DNA of 64,000 nt, from positions 2,046,001 to 2,110,000 of the forward strand of contig JAUZTG010000042.1 of NCBI GenBank assembly GCA_030734395.1, in the 5' to 3' direction. This stretch comes from Sarocladium kiliense (taxonomy: Eukaryota > Ascomycota > Sordariomycetes > Hypocreales > Sarocladiaceae). The notes under the pieces were generated by a model. The model ran no database searches, was not told the origin of the DNA, and was given only the letters and a program-made list of their open reading frames with translations. This document shows positions 51,644 through 62,404 of this stretch, piece after piece. Positions within the stretch are counted from its first letter, which is position 1, and every line of letters begins with the position of its first letter. The translations under genes and the position numbers were made by a program.

Positions 51644-54249
51644 ATGACACAGGGTACGGGAAAGAGGCTGTACAGAGCGTGCCAGCGATGTCGCAGCCGC
51701 AAGACCAAGTGCGATCTGTAAGTTGCGAGACATCGCTCTGGGTCTCATGGAGATCCGGCTCGCCCCTGTCTTATCCCCCGACTAATACTGATCTCCACAC
51801 AGGGACAGCATTGGTGAGCCGAGGAAACCTCCGTGTCTCGATTGCTACCGCTCTGGTAGCCAGTGCACCTTGGCCGGCTCCCGCAGAGGCGGCAACTTCC
51901 GGACCAAGAAGCTTGAGTCCTTTGGCGCAGCAGACGACTCTGCCAGGAGCCCTGGTACAACAGATCCGCGGCGCTACAGTTCTGAGTCAGATGATGAAGT
52001 CAGCGTTGGTAATCCCACCCTGGCTGCTACACATGCTGTAGTCCCCGACACCGTGACGGACACGGACCTCTGTGGCGAATTGAGGAACCCGTCGGATGCG
52101 CTTCAGATTCTTGCCCAAAGTGATGACGGTGATCAAAGCCTTGCAGGAGACTTGACCCATGAACGAGAAATTAATGGACATGCCATTGATGATGGTGACG
52201 CTGCAAGAAGAGCCAAAGTTCGTCGCCTGAACAAGCCGTCATCTCCGAGGGCGATTGAGAAGTATGAACTCGTCGAACGTGGTGTCGTGTCTCTTGGAAC
52301 CATACCTGAACTGCTACACCTGTAAGTTCAAGTCGTACTCGGGGAAAGTGAACGTATTTGACCAGTCTTCCATAGGTTCGAGCAAAAGTACCACCCGTAC
52401 TGCCCCATTGCGCCCAGACACGTCCTCGGTCGATCTGGGGTAGAGCGCGTTACAGACACTGACTTCTTCCTCTTAACCGCTATCCTAACAATAGCTACAA
52501 GAGACCAGCCGAAGTACTCCATGCTGCATCGACACTGTTGGGAACACACGCAGCGACTCCTGCTTGATGTTCTTCTTTCTCACCCCTGGACCCAGACACC
52601 CACAACTGTCCAAGCATTACTGCTGCTGTCAGAATGGCTGCCTCATATCCAGATGAGACACTCCACCTCGGCAGAATCAGGTAACTCGTTCAGCGAAGAT
52701 CGGACAGCCTGGTCCATCATTGGACAAGCTGTGCGTCATGCGTACATGCTTCGACTTGATCGAGCGGCCTTCAGAGACAAAGCATCGTTGCAATCGACCG
52801 AGGAGGCAGACACCAAGCGCTTAATCTGGGCATGTAAGTTCACTCTGATTCTCTAGGCCCCGAAAAGCTATTGATCTCGATGGCAGACGTCTACTTCGCC
52901 GATCGACAGATCTCTGTTAGACTCGGACAGTCGTTCTGGTCTCGCGGCCCGTCAATAGCCTACCGACTCACAGCCAAGGACTTCTCTACACTGCAGCCGA
53001 AAGCACCCGGTGATGAGGACTTCGCCTCGATGCTCCAAGCCAAACTCGAAGTAACCCAAATCTTGAACAACGCCCACGATATTCTTTATTCCGCACGAGT
53101 CCGAACGCTCGCGCTTGTCTTCGCAGGTGAGTCATTCGTGCTGCCAGTGCAAATGTCCGAGAACTGACAGGCAAACCCTGGCAGGTGACTATATCCGCTA
53201 CCTTGACGACTTCCAGAATGCCGCCATCGGGTGGCACTCGGCGTGGGAGAATGTACCGATGAGCCCTCGTATTCGAAACAGCCTTTTGTTGATGTACGAG
53301 TACACTTGTCTTTACGTAAACGCCTTCTCCTTCCAAGCGATTCTCACGAGAACAACATCGCGAAATAGGGCTCAAAATGGTGGCCACGAGAGGAGGAACT
53401 CGTCCGTGGATCCTTTCCCACGCGGCATTATGCCGACACCCGAGGGTAGATACGTTTTCGATGCGATCATGGCGGCGAAGAAGATTCTCGGAATCATGGG
53501 TCGCATGAACCCCACCGATGAGCTGCGTTTCTTGCCTTCAAGATTCTACTTGTACGTAGCCGATATTATTGACGATTTCAGTACAGACAGCTGACGTGAG
53601 ATGCAGGTATGGCGTCTACGCTGCCGTGTTCCTCTACAAGGCCGAGCTCGCAGGTGCACGAACTGCAGAGACTGAAGGCCGAGATACAACTTCTCTGGTC
53701 ATGAAGTTTGTGGAAGTCCTCAGCGAGGCCGCGTCGAGTGACCAGCACATCGGTTATCGGTACAGTCGCATGATCCGTAAGCTGTGGCTTCGGTACGAGC
53801 AACGAGCCGCAGGCAAGTCACCTGCTTCCGACAGCAACCGAACGGACTCGACATCTGCCCAGCGGCACGATCATCTTGCCGCGAGACACAGCATCAGTGG
53901 ACCAGCCTCGACGCGTACTCCTCTGTTCGGTCGTGAAGACCCTGGATCCGCGATTCTCACGAATGGTACCAGTGCTTCGAGTGGAACTCATAATGGAGAG
54001 GCGCCATCTTTCGGCATCCCTACACCGGATTTGTATGATCCAGATGCCGCATTGATGAACTCACACTTGTTTGCACCGTTTGCTCCAGAGCTGTTCACTG
54101 GGTCTTCGGCTGCTGGAGATGACTTTGGGGTGATGCAACCGATGGGTAATAATGATGGGGGATTGCCATTAAGTGCAGGGGGTCTGAATTACTTCGATCC
54201 ATGGGGGATGCCGGTGGCCGCAACTAGTGGCTCATCGTGGCTCGGTTGA
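51644..54249 (+). CDS. Zn2Cys6 fungal transcription factor
   Basis: Six exons: 51644-51717, 51803-52321, 52376-52833, 52887-53126, 53185-53551, 53607-54249; introns of 53-85 nt, all in frame, product 766 residues. The binuclear zinc cluster is split by intron 1: Cys13, 16 and 23 (ACQRCRSRKTKCD) and Cys36, 39 and 46 (PCLDCYRSGSQC), exactly the C-x2-C-x6-C pattern twice. KVRRLNK may be a nuclear signal. The middle homology region begins near FEQKYHPYCPIAPRHVL; WAYVYFADRQISVRLGQSFW is typical of the Fungal_trans family. The C-terminus is Ser/Gly-rich with acidic and aromatic residues, suited to activation. Target genes unknown; no obvious cluster beside it. Confidence 0.9.
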
Positions 54250-54653
54250 TTGTTGATGTTACGAAAGAGAGTTTATCCAAGCATTCGTGTTTTATGAGCA
54301 GGAGTCAAGCCGGGTCAAAATTGACATTCATACATTAACCATTGTTCCTAACGTGACAATTTGTTGCCTGCAGCTGGCGATCCTTCCCGGATCCGGCCCG
54401 GAGCGGAATATGGCACCGACGGAGCGGAGCCAGGCCGTTGACAGGGGTTGCCTTCAGGCACCTCGAGGCCTGGAAACGCGCCTGACCGCCCGGCAGAATT
54501 TTGCCAGTCACCTTCAACAGCTACAGTCGTGTTGCGATGACCTCACCTTCGTAGAGTGACCAACCCATCGTCATCCCTCCAACGGTGCTCCTTCGCATCT
54601 TCTAAAGCGACTCTGTGTCGCGTGAATCGGCATATGCACTCACGCCAGCGGCG
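54250..54653. other. Intergenic, promoter of IMA1
   Basis: 404 nt between tandem genes. Nothing recognised; expected 3' UTR and promoter. Confidence 0.6.
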
Positions 54654-56857
54654 ATGGCACGCCTGCGCAGGTCGAAGCTCTTGACTTGTTTCTACTGCGG
54701 GAAACGGTCATCCATCCCCAACGATGGAACCCGCAACGAATTCCTTTGCCTGTATTGCGATGCTACAAACTACGTCGATGAGGTGAGCAGGGAAGTCCCT
54801 TTTCTTTCAGTAGCAAGCGACTGTTGACACCATGCAGAACGGAGAGATTACGGATCCCCCCGTTGCCACCGAACGGGAACTTCCCGCACCACGATACGTT
54901 CAAAACCAGCCATCAAGCTCCCCGACAAGCTCGCACAATGATAACATCTTTTGCGAAACTTGCCTAAAGAACCAGAGGCTCTTTACTGCGTCTCTCGCCC
55001 AGTACCTTCCAGATGATCCGTCCGACCCTATCAACGAGCCGCTCGATCGCAAATACTACAAGTTTCGTCGCGACTTAGAAGAGAGATACCCGCAAGTATG
55101 TGCCGACTGCGAGGGAAGAGTGCAGGGTCGTCTCCAAGCGGCAGGCTACACCGCGCAGACTGATCATTTGCGGAGATTGATGGCGAACAGCCGAGCTCGC
55201 CGTCCGCGGAAGAAGCTCACTGCGTTGGATCTTTCGGAACGGGTTGGACGTTTCTTGTGGTACGCTGGCCTGCTGATGCAACTATTGTGGCATCTCAAGA
55301 TGGTAGCAAACATCAAGGAACTTCATTCCGAGACGAAAGCTGGAATGGTCGACCCAGATGTATCCAGTGAAGGAACTGTAGTCACTAAGCTGTTGAAGCT
55401 CTCAGGATGGTTGCCAGACGCAGAGATTCTCATACGGGGTAGTATCACTGCCGCTGTCCTATCAATATGGTGGAACCCGCGCTTTGTGCAGGTCACTAGA
55501 GGGTTCTCCCGCCATCTCCTTGGCTTCAGGCAATGGTATTGCTTCCAGGGCCTGATCATCTTCTTCCGTGTAGTTTTCCGCCGGGTTGGTGAGCTCGAGG
55601 CGGGGGCTCCAGGCACTTCAGCTTCACTGATCATGCCTCATCTTATGATGGCCGGCCTCATGCTGATGGTAAGTTACCCGCAACCTTGGGTCTTAATCAT
55701 CTCTAACCGGAGCACAGATTTCTGTGATTGCGCGAAGATCAATCCGGGTTGACACGCAAGCGCTGTTCACCGTGTCTCATAGTCAGCTCTCCCCAGCGAG
55801 GACATCCGCCAGCAAACCCGCACGAAGGCAGCAACCGCATCAGCCCAATCAAAGTCAAGTGCAGCAAGACGGGCCTGCACGGTGTCAACCTTCCAGTCCA
55901 GGTCGTCTGAATCTCAGACCACTGCCAGTCCCTCAACCGCCCCCGGTTCCTTTCGGAACCTCCTCGGCATCTCGTAATCCTCCCCTATTTCAGCAATCTT
56001 TCGGCGTGGCCGAACCTCAGTCACCTGTTCTGGCCGAGCCCGAGGAAATGGACTGGACACCCACCCAGTCCCAGCATCGCGCTTTCAGCAATGCGCCTGC
56101 TGCGGGTTCACCATCCCGGCCATTCAGTCAGGCTCCTGTCCAGCCCGAGAGTGGTCCATTCTGGTACAAGGTGCCTCCAGCACCTATCAATCCTGCTCAC
56201 AAGCTCCGCAATCCACCACGAGTACCTGTTGTAAGGAACGCCAACATCGAGAGCAAGACTCAAGGCACATCATTCACAGCCTCGTTAAGTAATCAACATA
56301 CTGGCAACGAAGCACGAAGCACAGCCGTCGAATTTCAACAGCCTACCTTTTTTGCACCAACGAAAGATGATGAGCGCAACTCATTGGCAGAGATGCTCAA
56401 CAAGAGCTTTAGTCTTGGAAACGAGCAAGAAGAAGACGACTCAGCGGATACTTCGGCACCGATGTCGGTCGTCGCTGGTGACCGACGAGGAGACAGTGCC
56501 AGTCTTCATATACCTCTGATCACTGGCCTTTCGCTACTGTTGTGGACAATAACAATGTTGTTTACTGATCGACAGATCATCCCCTACATCAAGGAGATCA
56601 AGCTTTGTGCTTCAGTTGTTGCCGGTGGCCTGGCTCTTGGCCATATGGGACAGCAAGGGGACCTCGCGAACGGCAATTCTGGACTGGCGACGTGGTTGTG
56701 GCCTGTGGTAGAGGTATCTGAGCTGGCTTTGTTGTGCTATGTTGGATGGGAGACCTGGGTTGGACAAACAGAGACTACAGGTCTTGGATTTGGCGTGCTT
56801 CTATTTGGATTTCTTAAGAGCACAGTGGTGGCGATCAAACATCCAAGTTTGACGTAA
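54654..56857 (+). CDS. ima1: Inner nuclear membrane protein Ima1 (Samp1/NET5 family)
   Basis: Integral inner nuclear membrane protein that in fission yeast helps link heterochromatin and the nuclear envelope. Exons 54654-54782, 54838-55668 and 55718-56857 give 699 residues. Start is the ATG at 54654 (MARLRRSKLLTCFYCGKR). The Ima1_N zinc domain shows four CxxC pairs: CFYC, CLYC, CETC and CADC, in the first 150 residues. Hydrophobic segments follow (about 165-185 and 240-320), then a long Pro/Ser/Gln-rich loop with MDWTPTQSQHRA, and three hydrophobic stretches near the C-terminus. The stop at 56855-56857 overlaps a GTAAGT donor, so a further exon (56906-57071) is possible; see findings. Confidence 0.88.
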
Positions 56858-56973
56858 GTCTGCCCCATTTACGAGCGATGATGCATTGGATGGCGTATAT
56901 AATAGAGAAGCCTTAGCTCTTGTACCAGATAGGGAGCTCAATCCCGCCTTGCTTGGTTCTAAAACACAGCCTT

Positions 56974-58436
56974 CTACTTCGATTCATTTCCCTGATCCTG
57001 TCTCTCTCCGTTTTCAACAATGCTCTGGTCTGGCGAGGCCCGGTGGTCGACTCTTGCAATGTCAACTCTGAGAGCCCCTGAAAAGAGAGCAGTCAACATC
57101 ATTCCCAAGGCGGAAAACAGTTGCACACCAAGGTAATTCCCCGTGGCTCCCAACAACGCGCCTGAAATAGGCGGGCCAATAAGCGAGGCGATCCCTTTCA
57201 AGATGGAAATCATGCCCAAGCGAGTGCCCAGACGACTCATATCCGGCGTGATATATGTGATGACGACTGAGGCGAGAGCAACGACTCCTCCGGAAAAGAA
57301 CCCGTACAGCACCGGGAAGGCAATGTTGCCCGCCACGTTTGAGACGCTGATCCAGTAGAAGATGCTGGCACTGCTGAAGGCGCAGATCACGGCAAACGTA
57401 TCAAGAGCTCCGACTTTGTCCGCAATAAGAGAGGCTATGATCCGACCCGGTATCGAAGAGGCGTTCATGATAGATAGTAAATACCTCGTAAGATCATGGC
57501 CGCGCATGCCGTGCTCCAGTGCATAGCTCTCAAGATAGAAGCTGGGTTGGAAGAAAGCCAGGTTGTTGAAGAAGATGGCCACGCTGAAGATGATGAATGG
57601 ACGTTCTCGGAAAGCTGAAGCATCACAAAACCACCTCATGGAAAATCCTCCTTCCCGCCAGGCTGACTTTGGGTTTGTTCGGGGACGAATGACCATGAAA
57701 GCGAAGCCACACATGACCAGCGCTATAAACCCAATGACGCGAACTGCCCATCCAAACCCCGCTGTTCTCGTGAGACTTTGGAAGATGAGTGGGTGGATTG
57801 TGGCTCCGAGACCACTTCCTAATGTTGCTGTTGACATCGCCAAGGCACGACGCTTCTTGAAGTACATCGGGACAACGGCGATGGAGGGCACTGAGATGCA
57901 GCATGTGCCTAATCCTACGCAGATACCTTGCGCGAGGAGTATCTGCCAGTACGTCGTGCTGATACTGGTGAGCATGAAGCCAACTGTGATGAAGCCTGCG
58001 CCGGTGAGGATGAGAGCTCGACAGTAGCCTGCATCATAGAGTGGACCGACAAGGATCGCTATGGCCATGAAGCAAAAGATCTGAACGGAGCCTATCCAAG
58101 ATATAGCAGATGCAGTGGAAGATGTGAGGAGAACGGTCTCGTAGTATGTCTGGAATGCTCCGAAGCTGTTGAGCAGGCCCCTGCAAGAGGTGTCAGTGGT
58201 ATGATTAAGGTACGGGTGTAGGAGGAGGATGCTCACAGGTGATTGAAATAAAGAGCGAATGATCCCGCAACTTGGATCCAGCCTATCAGACCACCATCAG
58301 ACGCTTCGACAATGGGCGTGGGATTCGTCAACCCGACCTCGGGGGACAGCGATATTGCTAGGATGCCAGGGGCGGTCGAGCCAGAGCCCTCAACGCCATC
58401 CTGCCTCTTCTCGCCCTGGTGATCAGGAGCGGCCAT
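56974..58436 (-). CDS. MFS transporter, monocarboxylate-porter (MCT/MCH) type
   Basis: Exons 58436-58237 and 58180-56974 (56-nt intron, GTGAGC donor) give 468 residues; the frame upstream lacks an ATG, so 58436 is the start. After a 50-residue cytosolic tail come about 12 hydrophobic segments. GGLIGWIQVAGSFALYFNHL and GLLNSFGAFQTYYE make TM1 and the first loop of fungal MCT-like porters. SWIGSVQIFCFMAIAILVGP and YDAGYCRALILTGA follow, with the RPRTNPKSAWREGG-type central loop. The C-terminus is hydrophilic. Fungal members include Mch-type and riboflavin transporters; the substrate is not predictable. The gene converges on IMA1, 116 nt between stops. Confidence 0.88.
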
Positions 58437-59361
58437 ACCTATCGCAATCACACATGTCTTGTATTAGATCAGCTCTGCTGGCGGACTGTACGTGCTATTT
58501 GATGATGGTGAGGGGATGACGAGGGATCGTCACAGCACCGGGAATAGTCCGCTATGTCGGTTCCGAGCCAAGATATCTTTGGAGGGCCGCACATGCTGCC
58601 CGTGCTCGAGTCAACGCATCATATGCAAGGAAGTCAGCGTTAACACTTGACGCTTAGTGCAATGATACTATCATTGTCGCCAGTCGATCGACTGAGCCAC
58701 AAATATGTGGTGGTACTGCGAGATGTTGGGCGGTAATGGCGGACCCATCGTGCCAGACGGAGTTTGCAGAATTCCATGTCGAACATGTCATCGTACCCTA
58801 TAGTCTGCTCGTCCGGTCAGCCATCGATACATGCACCGTATCTCTGAGTTGATAGTTGTCAGGACCCAGTTCGGATCATAATTCCTGTTTTCTATTCCTG
58901 GCTTGAAACACATACCCTTGAGAGTCGACCTAGGGTTACTGCTTGCGGATGGTATCAACTCAGGTACAACTGGAATGTGACTGAGTCGGGTACGAGGCAC
59001 GAGCCAAGCCCGTTAAAGGTTCTGGACTTCTTAGCTCCCAAAGTGACAGCTGAAAGCACGGTCCGCCTCGGTTACTATGTAATATCAAATAAACGAACTT
59101 TTGCGAATGAAGGAGTCAACTCTACCAGGACACAAGCGTGTGTCCCCACTACTGATAAACGATGCAAAACAACATTGATCCGGATCGTGGTTTGATTCTG
59201 CTAACTGTCTGATAACTCTGTACAAAGCCTTGATTTTACATATCCTGACAATGTATGTGCCATGCAACGGCTCCTAAGAAAGCTTGTTCGTGTGGCCTGT
59301 GGTAGTGTGGTTGAACTTGCATGCCATAAGCACACTGTGCATGCGTTTCTCCAAGCCCTGC
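58437..59361. other. Intergenic, promoter of the MFS gene and 3' flank of the GH134 gene
   Basis: 925 nt without a supported gene. Nothing else recognised. Confidence 0.55.
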
Positions 59362-60073
59362 TTAAATAGGTGTCACATTAACCCAAAAGCGAGTGTCGTC
59401 AGAGCGATACTTGGAGTTCGAGTCGATCTGGCTCTGGATCCACTGAATGGCGTTCTTGTAGTTTTGAATATCGGCAGTGTTCGGGTTCGCGAGCCCTGAT
59501 GCCCCGTTGCGGTGGCCAGCAAACCACTTGTCATAGCCATAATAGTTCTGGCAGTCCCAGCGAGCAGCGACATCAGCGTAGAGGTCGGAACTACGTAATG
59601 CATTAGTCTCACTGTAAGTATGCAGGAGAGTCCAGTGGTTAACACTTACTTGAGCTTTGCGCCGTTGTTCCACTGGCTGGTGCTTTGGCCGACGAAGCCA
59701 GCACGATTAGCACAGACCCGAAGCATGCCCCAGTTCTGCTTGAAAATGCCAAAGTTGGCAGCATCATCGCGTTTGTTGTCGCCTAGAGCCATTAGTCTTC
59801 AGTGCGAGAAGAAAAGTGAAGGGTCTGCTGGAAAGTAAGCCTACCGTAAGCATAGTCGGTCGACATGCGGTCCGTCTCAAGCATGGCGATGGCGAGATCC
59901 AAAGTGTTACCACCGGCATTGAGGACTTGCTGCTTCCGGCTACCAAGACCAGAGACAGTGTAGGATCCTCGATCACTCTGGCGTGCTTGCAGGCTTCCCT
60001 CAGCTTCGGGGAGAGGCGATGCAGACACGGTGCAAAACAAGAACGCCTGCACGAGGAAGCTGGTGACCTTCAT
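59362..60073 (-). CDS. Secreted GH134-type endo-beta-1,4-mannanase
   Basis: Exons 60073-59845, 59782-59650 and 59590-59362 (introns of 62 and 59 nt) give 196 residues. MKVTSFLVQAFLFCTVSASP is a signal peptide; the mature chain likely begins after LQAR (residue 31). The segment AIAMLETDRM (Glu66) and DYAYGDNKRDDAANFGIFKQ (Asp78) place the two acids 12 residues apart, the spacing of the catalytic pair I recall for GH134 mannanases, which have a hen-lysozyme-like fold and invert at mannan. SDLYADVAARWDCQNYYGYD and KWFAGHRNGASG follow. The whole chain matches the size of GH134 enzymes. I identify the family from memory of its layout, so a lysozyme-like relative is the alternative. Secreted, for hemicellulose breakdown. 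Confidence 0.72.
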
Positions 60074-60176
60074 GATGGACTGGTCGTTTTTTATACAAGG
60101 AGTTTGTTTAGTATTCAAAGACCCGTTGGGTTTGATCAGAAATCACGAAATGCTGAGTCCTGAGGATTCTCATCTT

Positions 60177-60184
60177 CTTTTATA
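60177..60184 (-). promoter_or_regulatory. TATA box of the GH134 gene
   Basis: TATAAAAG on the minus strand, about 105 nt upstream of the ATG at 60073. Confidence 0.5.
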
Positions 60185-60709
60185 CTTGGCCGTCCCTCTC
60201 TTCGAAATACAGTCTTCACACTCCAACACGATTTTTCTGACCATGTCTTGGTTCTTTGAATGGGGCTCAAGACGTCGACTAAGCCAAATTTATTCTACGG
60301 AAATGCTTGCTCCATGTGTAACTCTCTTCATCTGGAGCGGAGGACGTCATGACATCCTTTCCTCTCCCTTTAGTGATCTATAGGACACGGGCTTTCTTCT
60401 TACTAAACTGAGGTAAGAGGCGTCGTGCAACGGTAACGGCAAAGGCAACGGCAACTTGTATCGCCGCGCCATGTTCATGCGCTCTCGGCACATCACGACA
60501 GATCCCCCGCAGTTTCGACTATAACCTTCCATTTTGGGTTCGGACATCCGTGATCTCACCTATGACAATCAAGAACGTTGTTTCAACACCGGCACTGACG
60601 CCTCCAAGTCGTCTTCCCGTGCCACATACAGCTAGACTTGGGGTTTGACTGATCATCTCTGTCAATTGCTTCTTTCTTTTTCCCCCTCCACATAATTTCT
60701 GCAGTCTAT
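60185..60709. other. Intergenic, upstream of the GH134 gene and 3' flank of the carboxypeptidase gene
   Basis: Tandem minus-strand genes; no supported gene between. A short GGCAA/GGTAACGG-like imperfect tandem lies near 60430-60460. Confidence 0.5.
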
Positions 60710-62404
60710 CTACGACATGGCCCGGAAGATGGGGTACTCCCATCCCTTCTCAAGCGGCACAACGTTATCCGACACGTACGAATCGATATTCTCTGGCTCG
60801 AGCGCCACCATAGCCAGCGCCGCGTTCCTCTGCCTCGTACTGACCCGGAAACTGCCCTTTGGCAAGGAGATTTCCCGCTGCGCTGCCTCCGTGGTAACAG
60901 TCAAACGCACAGTACCCTCGGTGTAGCTCGAGTCCAGCTCTGCTGAGGTCACCGTCAAGGCCTCCACCGTGCCGACAAAAGGCGTCTCTAGCTGTTCAAC
61001 CTCCACGCCGGAGTCACGCAGCCGTGTGGCGAGATCGGCCCAACCAACGGGAATAATGTATGCCTCAGGACGGGCGCGAGTGAGGTTGGCGAAGGCCGGA
61101 GTGGAGGAAGTAAATCGAACGGGAGGGCGGACGACGCTTCCGTTTCTGCTATCAACCATGTAGTAAGGACGGATAGCTGTCTCCCGATAGTCTGTGATGA
61201 CAACATCATCGTTTGAGGTGACAAAGTCATTGATGCCGCCCTCAATGGTGGTCAAAACTTCCTCGGCGTTGTCCACAGCCGTCTGGACTATGCTTGACAG
61301 CATGGTTAGGCCGGCGGCGACGCGGCGCTGGAACTGCTGATCGGCTAGCTGAATGCCACGCATTTCAACGAGGAACGTAACGGATTGGGTCAAACCCATG
61401 GCGTTGCGGCCAATCCTCCCATCAGTACCAGCTTCTGCGAACTCGGCAACGTAGTTAGAACCAAAGGTACGCGTTCCAGTGGTATACGGCTCCCATCGGA
61501 GGCCGGCGGCTTCCATGTCGTCGCCGACGTTCTTAGCGAAGAGCTCCTCGGAGAGCGTTCGAATGCGCTCGTTGATGTTGAGATTCTTGGCCGCTGAGAA
61601 CATGCCGTCAGATGCGTGGTAGAACTGGTCCTGGTCGCCCCAGACACGGGTGGCGGTGTACTCGTGCATGTCCACGACAACATGCGGTGCGTATCTGCTG
61701 AACATCTTCTTGATATCGCGTGTCTGCTGCTGGCCGACCTTGATATGATCACGGTTCGGGTCGTAGTTTGTTGAGAGTCTCCGTTGGAAGTAATATACAC
61801 CATCGGGATTGTACCGTGGCAGAATGATCAACTCAACCTTGTCCAGTACTGACTCGGCCCATTCAGGCTCAGCATCGAACTTGCCCAAGAGTGCCATCGT
61901 GGCTTCATCACCAGCGGGCTCATTACCGTGGGCGGCACCCTGGATCCAAATGCGGATCTTATCGGTCTTGGTCCCATTGCCGTGGCGGCGGCCGGTGCAG
62001 CGGCGAGCTGAGAGGTGAACGTAGGGGAAGGGTCGGAGCTCTTCGGAGGTGAAGTTGGCCAAACCGAAGGTCATGTAGTCATTGCGGTCGGCCACATCCT
62101 GAAGGAAGTTTTCTGTGTAATTGATGTCAACAAGCTTCGAGCGCGACATGTAGAATTGCTTATAGTACATACCGACAGTGTCGATCGAGGAGGGACCTGA
62201 TGTGCCATTGACAAAGCCCGGCAGCCTCGAGTCAGGATCCAAGAAGTAAGGGGAGTTCAATTCGATGTTCTTCACGTTGGGGAAGCTCTTCGCGACAAGC
62301 TCGCCGTCTTTCTGGACCTTGTCGTGGTTGTACCCGTATTGCCAACCAAACGTAGCTATTGGGGCCAGGCTGAGAAGCAGGCCTGCCGATATGCTGCCCC
62401 TCAT
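60710..62404 (-). CDS. Secreted M14 zinc carboxypeptidase
   Basis: Single exon. The frame is open to 62425 but the first ATG is at 62404, giving 564 residues. MRGSISAGLLLSLAPIATFG is a signal peptide. The zinc site is HGNEPAGDE (His159, Glu162) plus His247 in VVVDMHEY; the catalytic Glu is Glu347 in FLVEMRG. NPDG at 199-202 is the substrate-binding region, so the enzyme should be active. A C-terminal domain of about 200 residues, beta-rich with Thr/Val repeats, follows, as in fungal secreted M14 proteins. Several N-x-S/T sites fit glycosylation. Removes C-terminal residues from peptides outside the cell; A- or B-type specificity is not clear. TATAAG-like element on the minus strand at 62564-62569. 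Confidence 0.9.
   Translation of the reverse strand: MRGSISAGLLLSLAPIATFGWQYGYNHDKVQKDGELVAKSFPNVKNIELNSPYFLDPDSRLPGFVNGTSGPSSIDTVGMYYKQFYMSRSKLVDINYTENFLQDVADRNDYMTFGLANFTSEELRPFPYVHLSARRCTGRRHGNGTKTDKIRIWIQGAAHGNEPAGDEATMALLGKFDAEPEWAESVLDKVELIILPRYNPDGVYYFQRRLSTNYDPNRDHIKVGQQQTRDIKKMFSRYAPHVVVDMHEYTATRVWGDQDQFYHASDGMFSAAKNLNINERIRTLSEELFAKNVGDDMEAAGLRWEPYTTGTRTFGSNYVAEFAEAGTDGRIGRNAMGLTQSVTFLVEMRGIQLADQQFQRRVAAGLTMLSSIVQTAVDNAEEVLTTIEGGINDFVTSNDDVVITDYRETAIRPYYMVDSRNGSVVRPPVRFTSSTPAFANLTRARPEAYIIPVGWADLATRLRDSGVEVEQLETPFVGTVEALTVTSAELDSSYTEGTVRLTVTTEAAQREISLPKGSFRVSTRQRNAALAMVALEPENIDSYVSDNVVPLEKGWEYPIFRAMS

Noticed and set aside
51148..52041. 297-codon open frame on the plus strand
   Set aside because: It overlaps the first exons of the Zn2Cys6 factor in another frame. 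The exon model restores the complete Cys6 cluster; this frame has no domain.
46265..54249. Secondary-metabolite cluster (P450 plus Zn2Cys6 factor)
   Set aside because: No PKS, NRPS, terpene synthase or other backbone enzyme within the window; the two genes are 3.7 kb apart with only relict DNA between.
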